DNA of 64,000 nucleotides from JBBATK01 sp044228285 (GTDB taxonomy: Bacteria; Bacteroidota; Ignavibacteria; Kapaibacteriales; NICIL-2): NCBI GenBank assembly GCA_044228285.1, contig JBGAVD010000004.1:310001-374000 (forward strand). The letters are read 5' to 3'. Position numbers and translations under genes: made by a program. Shown in pieces: positions 38,969-47,183 of this stretch. The notes under the pieces are model-generated. The model saw only the letters and a program-made list of their open reading frames with translations, had not been told where the DNA came from and did not search any database. The number at the start of each line of letters is the position of its first letter. The stretch's first letter is position 1.

Positions 38969-40072
38969 TTAGGCTACACTTGGATCAAGCAGTCGTAAAG
39001 ACTTATCAGCACAATCCAGTCGGGCTCGTACTCCAAGTGGCAAGGTTAGCTTGCTCTTGATGTGTCCAAATGGAAGACCCGAAAGCACTGGTATTGTCAT
39101 TGTTGAGAAACGTTGTGTAAACACTTGTTTCAGACTCTGCGACATCAAATCATTCGGACTAATGTTCTTCCGACGATTTCTTTTGATCGTGTCGCAGCTC
39201 TTAAACACACCTAGTACTACGCCCTTTACGTCATCAAACTTTCCGCTAAGCCACAACTGTGTGAGCATTCGGTCCACTCTATACGGTTCTTCTGCAATCT
39301 CTTCTAAGAAGAGTATGCGATTTCGTGTGTCGATTTCATACGGAGTACCGAGAGTGGAGCAAATCGTAGACAAGTTGCCTCCAACCATCGATGCCTCAGC
39401 TTGACCCTCATGAAAGACTTCTAGGCCTTCATGCTTATACAAGAGTTGTTCTGGAGTCTGGTCTTGTCCCTCCAGTGTTTTGTTTGTCATCATGACCTGT
39501 ACAAACGAACTCTTGGTAGTAGCGTCAAATGTCGAAGAACACACTGGACCGTGATAGCTGACTACTTTGCTCTTGTTATACACAGCAATGAGCAGGGCAG
39601 TGATGTCACTATACCCCATAATCACTTTGGCCTTTGCGCGGATAGAGTCGTAGTCTATCAACGGAAGGATTCTGGCTACCCCATAACCGCCACGTGCGCA
39701 CAAGATCCCATCAATGTCATCTCGCTGCACGAACTCATTCAATTCATCTGCGCGCTGGTTGTCCGGCGCCGACAGATACCGCAATTCTGGACTCAAACAC
39801 TTCCCCAAAACAACCTTTAAACCTTGATCTTTCAGGAAGCGAATACCGTCCTCTAACTCAGAGGTCTGCACGCCACTTGCCGGTGCGGTGATCCCAATGG
39901 TGCTGCCCTTCGAAAGCGAAGGAGGGAGCACGATAGAATCGCCGCGAACATAGCCACGTGTTGGTACAACCACACTCTGCTTCTCAGCGCTTATCGTAGG
40001 CACAGTACTCATCGCCGCAGCAGAAATGCCTAGCATGGTAGTCCCTAGAAATGTACGCCGAGATAATTTCAT
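38969..40072 (-). CDS. LD-carboxypeptidase (peptidase S66) with twin-arginine signal
   Basis: Taking the ATG at 40072 gives 367 residues and a twin-arginine-like leader, MKLSRRTFLGTTMLG. The S66 signatures are GITAPASGV, CARGGYGVARIL, the nucleophile Ser in MGYSDITAL, the acidic segment FLEEIAEEPYRVDRML and the late His in LPFGHIKSKLTLPLG. S66 enzymes cut the L,D bond that leaves tripeptide stems in recycled peptidoglycan and are normally cytoplasmic; the leader suggests export here. A Bacteroidetes-like -7 element (TAATTTTG, 40107-40114, minus strand) may drive it, but no -33 partner is visible. An ATG 11 codons upstream is less likely. Confidence 0.9.
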   Translation of the reverse strand: MKLSRRTFLGTTMLGISAAAMSTVPTISAEKQSVVVPTRGYVRGDSIVLPPSLSKGSTIGITAPASGVQTSELEDGIRFLKDQGLKVVLGKCLSPELRYLSAPDNQRADELNEFVQRDDIDGILCARGGYGVARILPLIDYDSIRAKAKVIMGYSDITALLIAVYNKSKVVSYHGPVCSSTFDATTKSSFVQVMMTNKTLEGQDQTPEQLLYKHEGLEVFHEGQAEASMVGGNLSTICSTLGTPYEIDTRNRILFLEEIAEEPYRVDRMLTQLWLSGKFDDVKGVVLGVFKSCDTIKRNRRKNISPNDLMSQSLKQVFTQRFSTMTIPVLSGLPFGHIKSKLTLPLGVRARLDCADKSLRLLDPSVA

Positions 40073-40289
40073 AAACAAGACGGATTGACACAAAACAGGC
40101 TTCATGCAAAATTAATTTTTCAGAGCATATGGATTGTGAATTTTCTCTGACATTTCGTTGATATTTCTCTTTTTACCGCGTGCTTAGGACAAGAAAATGT
40201 GGATAACTCTAGGTCCATCACTTTTTGTCGGTCATGAGGACTTTCTTGGCAGCTTTGACGACTTTTTCGCAGGTTTTGAGTCGCAACCA

Positions 40290-40320
40290 ATTGACGCTTG
40301 CAAGATCAGCCGTATATTTG
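40290..40320 (+). promoter_or_regulatory. Promoter of tRNA-Ser, Bacteroidetes type
   Basis: ATTG at 40290-40293 is followed by a 19-base spacer and TATATTTG at 40313-40320, fitting the -33/-7 pair TTG and TAnnTTTG. It ends 10 nt before the tRNA. A conventional reading (TTGACG, 16 nt, TATATT) is also possible. Confidence 0.65.
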
Positions 40321-40330
40321 TGTTCGTCTC

Positions 40331-40417
40331 GGAAGGATGCAAGAGTGGTTTAATTGGCACGCCTGGAAAGCGTGTGTACTGGAAACGGTACCGAGAGTTC
40401 GAATCTCTCTCCTTCCG
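40331..40417 (+). tRNA. tRNA-Ser (anticodon GGA)
   Basis: The 87-base sequence folds as a class II tRNA. The acceptor stem is GGAAGGA with TCCTTCC and discriminator G. The anticodon stem CACGC/GCGTG encloses CTGGAAA with anticodon GGA. A long variable arm follows, and the T arm is GAGAG-TTCGAAT-CTCTC. The CCA end is not encoded. The next gene starts 36 nt downstream with no terminator between. Confidence 0.95.
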
Positions 40418-40453
40418 CTCCAGTTCACCGGTGGATTTTTTGCAGCACGAAGC

Positions 40454-41074
40454 ATGGACCAGAACGCGAACGATCAAGCGGATTCACCGGTAGTATCTGA
40501 AGATTGCCTGATTATTCAGGACATCTTGGCAGGGAACACCAATGCCTTCGCTATCCTGCAAAAGAAGTACAATCGACAGATTCATAGTCTCATGCGTCGC
40601 ATGGTTCGTGACGCTGATGACGTCGATGATCTCGTGCAAGTCACGTTTATTAAAGCGTATAACGCTCTCTCCAGCTTCCTCTGCGAACACTCCTTCGAAA
40701 AGTGGCTCTACAAGATTGCATCGAACAATTGCATCGACTACATGCGTCGGAAGCGTTTTGCTATGGTGTCGCTCGACAAACCCATAGCCGGTGGAGACGG
40801 CGACATGATCATGGAAATTCCAGATCCTCATTCTCCTCAGCCGGATGGGGTCCTTCTAGGGAACGAACGATCCGCTCTCCTCAATGAAGCCTTCGAAGCT
40901 TTGCCTCCGAAATACAAGGAAGTGATACGTATGCGCCATCATGAAGAGCTTGAATACAACGAGATTGCTGAAAAATTGAATCTCCCATTGGGAACTGTGA
41001 AGGCGCATATCTTTCGTGCACGACAAATCATGTTCCGTAAACTCCAAAAGCATAGATCTCTTTTTCAACCCTAG
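40454..41074 (+). CDS. ECF-type RNA polymerase sigma factor (sigma-70 family)
   Basis: The 206-residue protein starts at the ATG at 40454; the frame stays open upstream only because it passes through tRNA-Ser, so longer versions are artefacts. Region 2 (about 33-102) contains DDVDDLVQVTFIKAYNALSS and WLYKIASNNCIDYMRR. Region 4 (about 145-200) has EALPPKYKEVIRMRH and the helix-turn-helix NEIAEKLNLPLGTVKAHIFR. There is no region 1 or 3, as in ECF factors. No anti-sigma gene lies beside it. It could be read from the tRNA promoter as a tRNA-mRNA transcript. Confidence 0.9.
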   Translation: MDQNANDQADSPVVSEDCLIIQDILAGNTNAFAILQKKYNRQIHSLMRRMVRDADDVDDLVQVTFIKAYNALSSFLCEHSFEKWLYKIASNNCIDYMRRKRFAMVSLDKPIAGGDGDMIMEIPDPHSPQPDGVLLGNERSALLNEAFEALPPKYKEVIRMRHHEELEYNEIAEKLNLPLGTVKAHIFRARQIMFRKLQKHRSLFQP

Positions 41075-41220
41075 CTAGGCCTTGAGTGTTAGCGTTAGCA
41101 CACCTCCATAGACGTACCGTTTCTGTTGATGTTGTTACGTACTGATTCATTGTTGCACAGACTAATACTCTTCGTTCCACATTTTTGAATGTTCTACCTA
41201 CCTAACTCTCAAATCTTTTT

Positions 41221-42483
41221 ATGAACATGACGCTTTGGCGCACTCGCAACCTGCTTGTCCTCACAACACTCTTTGCTCTGTTGCTTTCCTTGAACTCGTG
41301 CTCTTCAAAAAAGACCGATTCCTCGAGCACAATTCAGTTCTGGCACTTCTGGAGCGAACCTTCTCAGAAACAAGCCCTAGCACAGCTCATATCTGATTTT
41401 GAGAAGAAAGAGAATTGCACGGTCCAGTGTACGGAGTTGAGCTGGAATGACGGTAAAACGAAGCTGATAGCGGCTTTCAGCTCGAACACTGCCCCAGATG
41501 TGATGGAATTTGGCTCAGATTGGGTACCTCAGTTTAGCTCTTCTGGTGTACTCTCCGAACTCTCGAAGGATAGTATGTCGATGTCGAACTTCATCGAATG
41601 GTCCACCGCACCCTGTAGCTGGCAGAATAAACTCTACGCTGTGCCTTGGGTCGTCGATACCAGAGTGCTGTATGTCAACAAAGACCTCCTTGAAAAGTCT
41701 GGAGTAAACTCCGTTCCTGCTTCGTGGAGCGAGTTACTGCAAATGGCTGAGAAAGTGCAATCGAGCGGTCAAGGCAGTGGCTTTGCATCAAACGGTGCAG
41801 ACGCCCATCGTCTCTACAAAAAGATCTTGCCGTTCTTTTGGTCTTTCGGAGGTGATGTTCTCAATGCTGAGTCCCAGCCTGTTCTCAACTCTGCTCAGAA
41901 TATAGCGGCACTCAATCTGTATCTTGAACTATCACGCTCAGGCACTATCGATACTCAGAAACAACTCGATGCTGCATTTGCTCAAGGCAAAGTAGCGTTT
42001 TGGAATTCAGGGGGTTGGCTTGCGGACAAGATTGGAAAGGAGAATCCACTTCTCGACTATAGTGTGCTGCCTTTGCCAGCTGGGCCCTCTGGACCGGGTG
42101 TGAGTTTTGCTGGAGGAGAGTACCTCTCAGTAGCAGCCTCTTCAAAAAATCAAGAGCTGGCTCGAAAGCTTGTGCGTTTCCTAAGCGATGGATCGAATGC
42201 CCTTACCTTTTGCAAGCAAGTGACAGAAGCTGGTTTTCCCGCGGACAAACGCAGCTTCAATGATAGCTACTTCGTATCGCATCCTATTCGAAGCATCTTT
42301 GCTAAACAACTGCAAAGCGCTCGAATGACTCCAGTTCACCCGAAATGGCTCGAGATGGAGAGCATCATTGAAAACGCCGTCGTTGAAGCGCTCTATGGAA
42401 AGAAGGATGCAACTCAAGCCCTCAACGACGCACAGTACTTACTCACAAGGCTGCTGGCTTCAAGCGGACACGCAGCTAAGTAG
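41221..42483 (+). CDS. Extracellular solute-binding lipoprotein (family 1)
   Basis: This 420-residue protein has a lipoprotein signal ending LLSLNSC with Cys27 as the likely lipid site. The mature part has a family 1 binding-protein plan: FWHFWSEPSQKQALAQLISD, a first lobe with VMEFGSDWVP, KLYAVPWVVDTRVLYVNKDL at the hinge, and the aromatic sugar-binding segment FAQGKVAFWNSGGW. Such proteins capture sugars or related solutes for ABC importers. No permease or ATPase gene is near, so partners must be elsewhere. A hairpin at 42576 may end its transcript. Confidence 0.85.
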   Translation: MNMTLWRTRNLLVLTTLFALLLSLNSCSSKKTDSSSTIQFWHFWSEPSQKQALAQLISDFEKKENCTVQCTELSWNDGKTKLIAAFSSNTAPDVMEFGSDWVPQFSSSGVLSELSKDSMSMSNFIEWSTAPCSWQNKLYAVPWVVDTRVLYVNKDLLEKSGVNSVPASWSELLQMAEKVQSSGQGSGFASNGADAHRLYKKILPFFWSFGGDVLNAESQPVLNSAQNIAALNLYLELSRSGTIDTQKQLDAAFAQGKVAFWNSGGWLADKIGKENPLLDYSVLPLPAGPSGPGVSFAGGEYLSVAASSKNQELARKLVRFLSDGSNALTFCKQVTEAGFPADKRSFNDSYFVSHPIRSIFAKQLQSARMTPVHPKWLEMESIIENAVVEALYGKKDATQALNDAQYLLTRLLASSGHAAK

Positions 42484-42575
42484 AGTCATCGGTCGCCCTT
42501 TGAACCTCGTCATTCTTTGGTCGCAAGTCTAATCACCAGAGGTTGCAATTCTCTACAGGGTCTTTTTCATTCTCG

Positions 42576-42610
42576 CGGCACGTACGGCGCCTAAGGCGCC
42601 GTGCGTGCCG
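42576..42610. repeat. Long hairpin without T tract ahead of Smr gene
   Basis: CGGCACGTACGGCGCC faces GGCGCCGTGCGTGCCG across a TAA loop, a 16-bp stem with one G-T wobble. Neither side carries a T run. It lies 92 nt after the solute-binding gene and 77 nt before the Smr gene. Confidence 0.6.
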
Positions 42611-42687
42611 CAACTCCAACAAATTCAAAACTCCAGCAGCAACGAGCCTTTGCTCTGCCACTTTGCTGCTTCAACTTGATTACTCCT

Positions 42688-42939
42688 ATGGCACGCATTA
42701 AGGTCGATCTTCATGAAGTCTTCAACAAGAGTAAGGGTATCGAGCAGTACTTGGTAGAAGCCTTTGAAGAAGCTGCGGATGCACGTATCAAAGAGATAGA
42801 GATCATACCGGGAAAAGGGAGTGGCCAATTGAAACGGAAAGTTGAACGGTTTCTTCTGCGACCAGAAATCAAAGCACAGGTTCACTATGTGAAGACGGAT
42901 TTCAAGAACCACGGTCGCATGTTTGTGTATCTGAAATAG
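42688..42939 (+). CDS. Small stand-alone Smr-domain protein
   Basis: The 83-residue product from the ATG at 42688 is a single Smr domain: VDLHEVF near the N-terminus for the LDxH motif, a long helix, and IEIIPGKGSGQLKRKVERFL replacing the usual HGxGxG loop. Smr domains are nucleases or nucleic-acid binders, as in MutS2 and in stand-alone small proteins. Here one His is kept but the second is replaced (IPGKG), so cleavage may be weak. A longer frame starting at 42601 would begin inside the hairpin. Confidence 0.8.
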   Translation: MARIKVDLHEVFNKSKGIEQYLVEAFEEAADARIKEIEIIPGKGSGQLKRKVERFLLRPEIKAQVHYVKTDFKNHGRMFVYLK

Positions 42940-43231
42940 CAGAACACTAGGTGAGTATTCGATTGATCGGGTGCAACATGGCAAGGCGGTCTCGCTCTTC
43001 TTACTCGATGTCTCAGCAGCACAAGCGGTTTACTACTTCGAAAACCTGAATTCACATCGTGCGATAACAATTCACGGCGTGGATAGTCTTGAACTACGGA
43101 CAAAGACGAAGGATCAATGAAAAGCCGAATCGATTTGGAATGAGCAGGGAAGGAGAATGTCTGCTAGAACGACAGACGCGAGAGGAACAGACTAAGCTTC
43201 ACAGAGAGTAGCGTTCCAAGGGCCATATTCG
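42940..43231. other. Intergenic stretch before tRNA-Pro
   Basis: About 290 bases between the Smr gene and the convergent tRNA. No supported coding frame, RNA or repeat was seen. Confidence 0.5.
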
Positions 43232-43305
43232 TCGGGGTGAAAGGATTTGAACCTTCGACCCCCTCGTCCCGAACGAGGTGCTCTACCGGGCTGAGCCACA
43301 CCCCG
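43232..43305 (-). tRNA. tRNA-Pro (anticodon CGG)
   Basis: The 74-base minus-strand gene has acceptor stem CGGGGTG with CACCCCG, discriminator A, D arm with GGTAGAGC, anticodon stem CCTCG/CGAGG around TTCGGGA (anticodon CGG), and T loop GTTCAAATCC. No CCA is encoded. Confidence 0.95.
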
Positions 43306-43314
43306 AATATAGAG

Positions 43315-43345
43315 CAAAAATATAGAGCAAAAATGATTGCACAAA
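43315..43345 (-). promoter_or_regulatory. Promoter of tRNA-Pro, Bacteroidetes type
   Basis: On the minus strand TTTG (43345-43342) is followed by 19 bases and TATTTTTG (43322-43315), ending 9 nt before the tRNA. Spacing and distance equal those of the tRNA-Ser promoter. The core overlaps two tandem 13-base copies (TATAGAGCAAAAA on the plus strand, 43308-43333). Confidence 0.7.
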
Positions 43346-43821
43346 GTATATGTAGTTTTGCTCAATAGAGGCAGCTTGTCGCACGTCTTAACGCCTACAC
43401 CTGGCTTGTGACCATGTTTTAGCTGCACCTGATCGATCTCTACGCTCCAATTGTGTACCGTGTAGTGCCATTCACTCGGGCTGATCTACTGAACTTGTTC
43501 GGCAGACCAACTTTTAGCCGGACAACCGATTTGATTCTCGAACGAAGCTGCTTTTTTGAGCATTGCTTTTTAGAGTGCACAAGAGTTCAGTATGCAGTTT
43601 TAGAGTCTGCACTGTCTGCTGAACGTCAAGGCAGTATGTGAATGAGTGCTGATGAGCTGGAGTGTTGTCGCCGCATGGTTGATCAAACGATGCTTGAGCG
43701 TAGTTGCCTATGAGAAACTTCTACTCTTGAATTTTCTTTGTTTTGACAGTTGAACAGAGTTTGGTTTTTAGTCTTGGAACACTTGGCGTATTTACATGCG
43801 AATACGCGAACGAAGGAACGG
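43346..43821. other. Intergenic gap before the VWA membrane gene
   Basis: About 475 bases upstream of the gene at 43822. Short open frames here lack ribosome-binding sites and family features. A TTGACA at 43743 could be a promoter -35, but no good -10 follows at a normal distance. Confidence 0.5.
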
Positions 43822-45999
43822 ATGAATTCATATACACTTGGATTAAACAGCGCTTGGTGGGTTGCAATACTCGTAGCCATAGTATGTCTTGGAGCAGCTA
43901 TCTGGTATTATCAGAGAAGTCATCCGCCCTTGCGCCCTAGCCTGCGCTTGAGTCTCACCTTTTTACGTGCTTTAGCTTTGACGTTGCTGGCATTCGTGCT
44001 CCTTGAGCCAGTGCTGAGTCTTGTGAGAAGTGAAACCCAACAAGCACAGGTAGCAATACTACTGGACAACTCTGCATCGATGAAGACCAGTGATGCAGGT
44101 GGAGCACGTCTGGATACCTATCGTAGCGCATTTCAAAGTGCAAAAATTGAATCTCTGTCAGAAAAAACTGGCGCATTGCTTTTTGATGAGAGTGTTAAGA
44201 CTATTGCGAGCGCTCGATTCGATTCGTTGTCCTTCAGCGGACAGCGTAGTGACATTGAACGTGCGCTCCGTTTTGTGACTGACAATGCAGAGCAAGCCAA
44301 TACGCAAGCGGTACTGCTTGTGAGTGACGGCGCCTTCAATGCCGGAGCGAACCCTCTCTACCAAGCCGAACAACTTGCGAAGCCTATCTATGTTATTGGC
44401 ATTGGTGATACGAATGAAGCACGTGATGTTTCGGTTCAGTCACTGCTAACGAACGAACTTAGTTACGTTGGAAGCACTCTTGCAGTTAATGCGAGAATCA
44501 AAGCAGTGGGCTTCGGCGACCGAAGTGTGCGCGTTCAACTGAGCGACAATGGAACGAAGATCGCAGAACAAGAACTGCAATTACGTGAGAATCAGCAGAA
44601 CTATAGTCTGAGCTTTGAATACAAAGCAACTACAGAAGGGATGCACAAGCTTAGTATTAGTTGCGCTGCTCTGGACGGGGAACTAACACTCAAGAACAAT
44701 AGTCTTAGTGAATTCGTTCGGGTTCTGAGTACGAAACGAAAGATTGTTTTGTTCGCCGGAGCTCCCAGCCCAGATGTGTCCTTTCTGAAAACTGCTCTGG
44801 AGGCTGACAAAAGCGTGCAGCTACGCAGTTATATCCAAAAGACCGGATCGGAGTTCTATGATGAAGCCCCAAACTCGGCAGCCCTGCGCGAAGCTGAACA
44901 AATCATCTTCGTGGGCTTTCCAATCAGCTCCACGTCGCAAAGTGTTATCCAACTGGTGCTTTCGGAGCTGCAACGCGGTAAGCCTTTGCTTTTCATCACT
45001 TCACAGAACCTGGACTACACGAAGCTCCGCTTGTTAGATGAGTTTATGCCGTTTACCGTGCAAAGCAGTAGAGCAAATGAGTTTAGTGTTATGGCCGATG
45101 TGCGCCCCTCTGCAGCATCAAATCCTTTGCTTCGCATTGATGGTAGTGCACAAGACATTGATCAGTGGAACACCTTGCCACCACTTTTCCGAACTGAGAC
45201 TTTTGTACGGGTAAAGCCTGAGGCTGAGGTTGTGGCAACGATGAAAGTCAACAATGTTCCATTAAGCGACCCACTCATAGTCAGTCGACGTTTCCAGAAA
45301 TCTAAATGCGTTGCAGTCTTGGGCTATGGTTTATACCGATGGAAACTTCTCGGTACCGGCGAGGATCAAGCACATGGTAAAGGACAAAGCGTTGATGTTC
45401 TCGCACATTTTATGCAGAACTCGATGAAGTGGTTGCAAGCCAATGACGAAGAGAAGACTGTACGAATTCGCAGCAGCAGAAAGCAGTATGCCAGCTCCGA
45501 GCGCATTGAGTTTGTCGCCCAGGTCTATGATGCTGCAATGACACCGTTGGAGAATGCAAGCGTTACGGTGAAAGTCAGTGGAGGCAAGGAGCCGCGCGAC
45601 ATTGTGCTCGCTTCACAAGGAGCAGGACGTTACTCAGCAAGTATGGATGCCTTGAGCGAAGGGGATTATAGCTATACGGGAACCGTCGTTGTGAACAACA
45701 AGGCCTACGGCTCCGATGGAGGCAGATTCAGCGTTGGAGATGTTGCTCTGGAATACCAAAACTTGCGCATGAATGTTGAGCTACTTCGTAGCATTGCGGA
45801 ACGAAGTGGAGGGAAATTCTACTATCCGAAAGACGCTGGCAGTTTTGCAGATGACTTAAAACAGAACAAGCGTTTTAGCGACCGTGTGGTTAGTCACAAC
45901 TCCGAGTACAGTTTGTGGAATCTTGCCTGGCTTCTCGCAGCTGCATTGCTCTGCTTTAGTCTTGAGTGGTTGATACGCAAGCGAGCTGGAATGATTTAA
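43822..45999 (+). CDS. VWA-domain membrane protein (BatA-like layout)
   Basis: The start at 43822 is supported by AAGGA five bases upstream; the 725-residue product has two N-terminal helices (about 11-30 and 46-66). A VWA domain (about 75-250) has the MIDAS motif DNSAS at 82-86 and VSDG later. A CARDB/Ig-like and a class I glutamine-amidotransferase-like middle follow (from about residue 320), and one helix lies near the C-terminus before a basic tail. This helix-VWA-long domain-helix plan is common in Bacteroidota and resembles BatA-type proteins, but no MoxR ATPase gene is adjacent. Ligand and process unknown. Confidence 0.8.
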   Translation: MNSYTLGLNSAWWVAILVAIVCLGAAIWYYQRSHPPLRPSLRLSLTFLRALALTLLAFVLLEPVLSLVRSETQQAQVAILLDNSASMKTSDAGGARLDTYRSAFQSAKIESLSEKTGALLFDESVKTIASARFDSLSFSGQRSDIERALRFVTDNAEQANTQAVLLVSDGAFNAGANPLYQAEQLAKPIYVIGIGDTNEARDVSVQSLLTNELSYVGSTLAVNARIKAVGFGDRSVRVQLSDNGTKIAEQELQLRENQQNYSLSFEYKATTEGMHKLSISCAALDGELTLKNNSLSEFVRVLSTKRKIVLFAGAPSPDVSFLKTALEADKSVQLRSYIQKTGSEFYDEAPNSAALREAEQIIFVGFPISSTSQSVIQLVLSELQRGKPLLFITSQNLDYTKLRLLDEFMPFTVQSSRANEFSVMADVRPSAASNPLLRIDGSAQDIDQWNTLPPLFRTETFVRVKPEAEVVATMKVNNVPLSDPLIVSRRFQKSKCVAVLGYGLYRWKLLGTGEDQAHGKGQSVDVLAHFMQNSMKWLQANDEEKTVRIRSSRKQYASSERIEFVAQVYDAAMTPLENASVTVKVSGGKEPRDIVLASQGAGRYSASMDALSEGDYSYTGTVVVNNKAYGSDGGRFSVGDVALEYQNLRMNVELLRSIAERSGGKFYYPKDAGSFADDLKQNKRFSDRVVSHNSEYSLWNLAWLLAAALLCFSLEWLIRKRAGMI

Positions 46000-46022
46000 G
46001 CTGCATGCATCGCCCTAGCTCC

Positions 46023-47075
46023 TTAGCGGAACTCTTCATTGATCGTCGCAAGATGAGAAACATTTGGGACGGTGACGCTCTGTGGAAGTGCATTGAGTGC
46101 ATTTGCAGAGGTGTCAATGAGCTGGTGCAAATCCTTTGCTTCGGTATCGATGTAAATCAGCCCTGTCAACACTTGTCCCTTCAATTTGGCCTCCTGTAGT
46201 TTGTCCAAACCCGACTCACGATTCGTTGGATCCCAATCTGGCGCGAGTTTCTGTAGACTCATCTTTGATCCATCGTGAAGTTCGACAAGCTTTGTGTCGC
46301 CAGCGCTGTAGTCGAGCTCAATTGTCTCTCGCACCGGAACAAAATCCATCTGCGCCAGGGTTAACTCGTGATCTCGTACAAAGTCATAGCTCTTCGTGCT
46401 ACCGTCGTTGTTGTTGAAAGTTACACAAGGTGAGATAACATCGAGGAGTGCGAAGCCATGATGCGACATTGCCGCTTTGATAAGCGGAATGAGCTGCTTT
46501 TTATCTCCACTGAAACTCCGTGCAACAAAGCTCGCACCCAAGTTGATTGCCAGACTACACAAGTCTATTGGCTCAAAGAAGTTCTCTGCCCCAGTTCTGC
46601 TTTTCGAACCAACATCCGTTGTAGCAGAGTCTTGTCCTTTGGTGAGACCGTAGCATCCGTTGTTCATGACGATATAGGTCATGTTCAAACTTCGGCGTAT
46701 AGCGTGAACAAATTGTCCCATCCCAATCGAAGCGGAATCACCATCTCCCGACACGCCCAAATACAACAGATTCCGATTCGCCAGATTAGCGCCGGTCGCT
46801 ACCGAAGGCATGCGGCCATGCACCGCGTTGAAGCCATGGGAGTTGTTTAAGAAGTAGTTGGGAGTCTTTGACGAACAGCCAATTCCCGACAGTTTCGCGA
46901 TACGATGTGGTTCAACATTCATCTCATAGCAGGCCTGTGCAACAGCACCACTGATTGAGTCGTGACCACAACCTGCACAGAGCGTAGACATAACACCCTC
47001 ATAGTCTTGCTTCGCGTAGCCCAAAGCATTCTTCGGAAGATCTGGGTGACGAAAGGGCGGCTTGATATATGACAT
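46023..47075 (-). CDS. korB: 2-oxoacid (2-oxoglutarate) ferredoxin oxidoreductase beta subunit
   Basis: A 350-residue thiamine-diphosphate subunit. LCAGCGHDSISGAVAQA (from residue 32) supplies Cys ligands and the TPP motif, and GDGDSASIGMGQFVHA is the GDG motif binding magnesium and cofactor, followed by MNNGCYGLTKGQ. KorB carries out the TPP step and holds one [4Fe-4S] centre in the reaction 2-oxoglutarate + CoA + oxidised ferredoxin to succinyl-CoA. It is the third gene of a three-gene operon, 108 nt after korA. Substrate could also be another 2-oxoacid. Confidence 0.9.
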   Translation of the reverse strand: MSYIKPPFRHPDLPKNALGYAKQDYEGVMSTLCAGCGHDSISGAVAQACYEMNVEPHRIAKLSGIGCSSKTPNYFLNNSHGFNAVHGRMPSVATGANLANRNLLYLGVSGDGDSASIGMGQFVHAIRRSLNMTYIVMNNGCYGLTKGQDSATTDVGSKSRTGAENFFEPIDLCSLAINLGASFVARSFSGDKKQLIPLIKAAMSHHGFALLDVISPCVTFNNNDGSTKSYDFVRDHELTLAQMDFVPVRETIELDYSAGDTKLVELHDGSKMSLQKLAPDWDPTNRESGLDKLQEAKLKGQVLTGLIYIDTEAKDLHQLIDTSANALNALPQSVTVPNVSHLATINEEFR

Positions 47076-47183
47076 AGTAAGACTTAGATCTAATGTTGTG
47101 TTCTTGTTTAGTACTATCGCAGCGTCCGAACTGAATTTTCAAAATGATTGTCCTTAGAAGTACAATCAGCTATGCAAAATAGT

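Noticed and set aside
40198..40206. Perfect DnaA box TGTGGATAA
   Set aside because: Single box only, no cluster, AT-rich unwinding region or dnaA/dnaN neighbour; one match of nine bases is expected by chance in 64 kb.
40298..40453. In-frame N-terminal extension of the sigma factor
   Set aside because: This stretch is tRNA-Ser plus its flank; the translated sequence has no sigma features.
43453..43641. 62-codon open frame upstream of the VWA membrane gene
   Set aside because: No start signal or recognisable features; composition does not look coding.
29231..46024. 13-base identity (GCCCTAGCTCCTT) at 29231-29243 and 46012-46024
   Set aside because: Flanks differ after a few bases and there are only two copies; too short to call a repeat.
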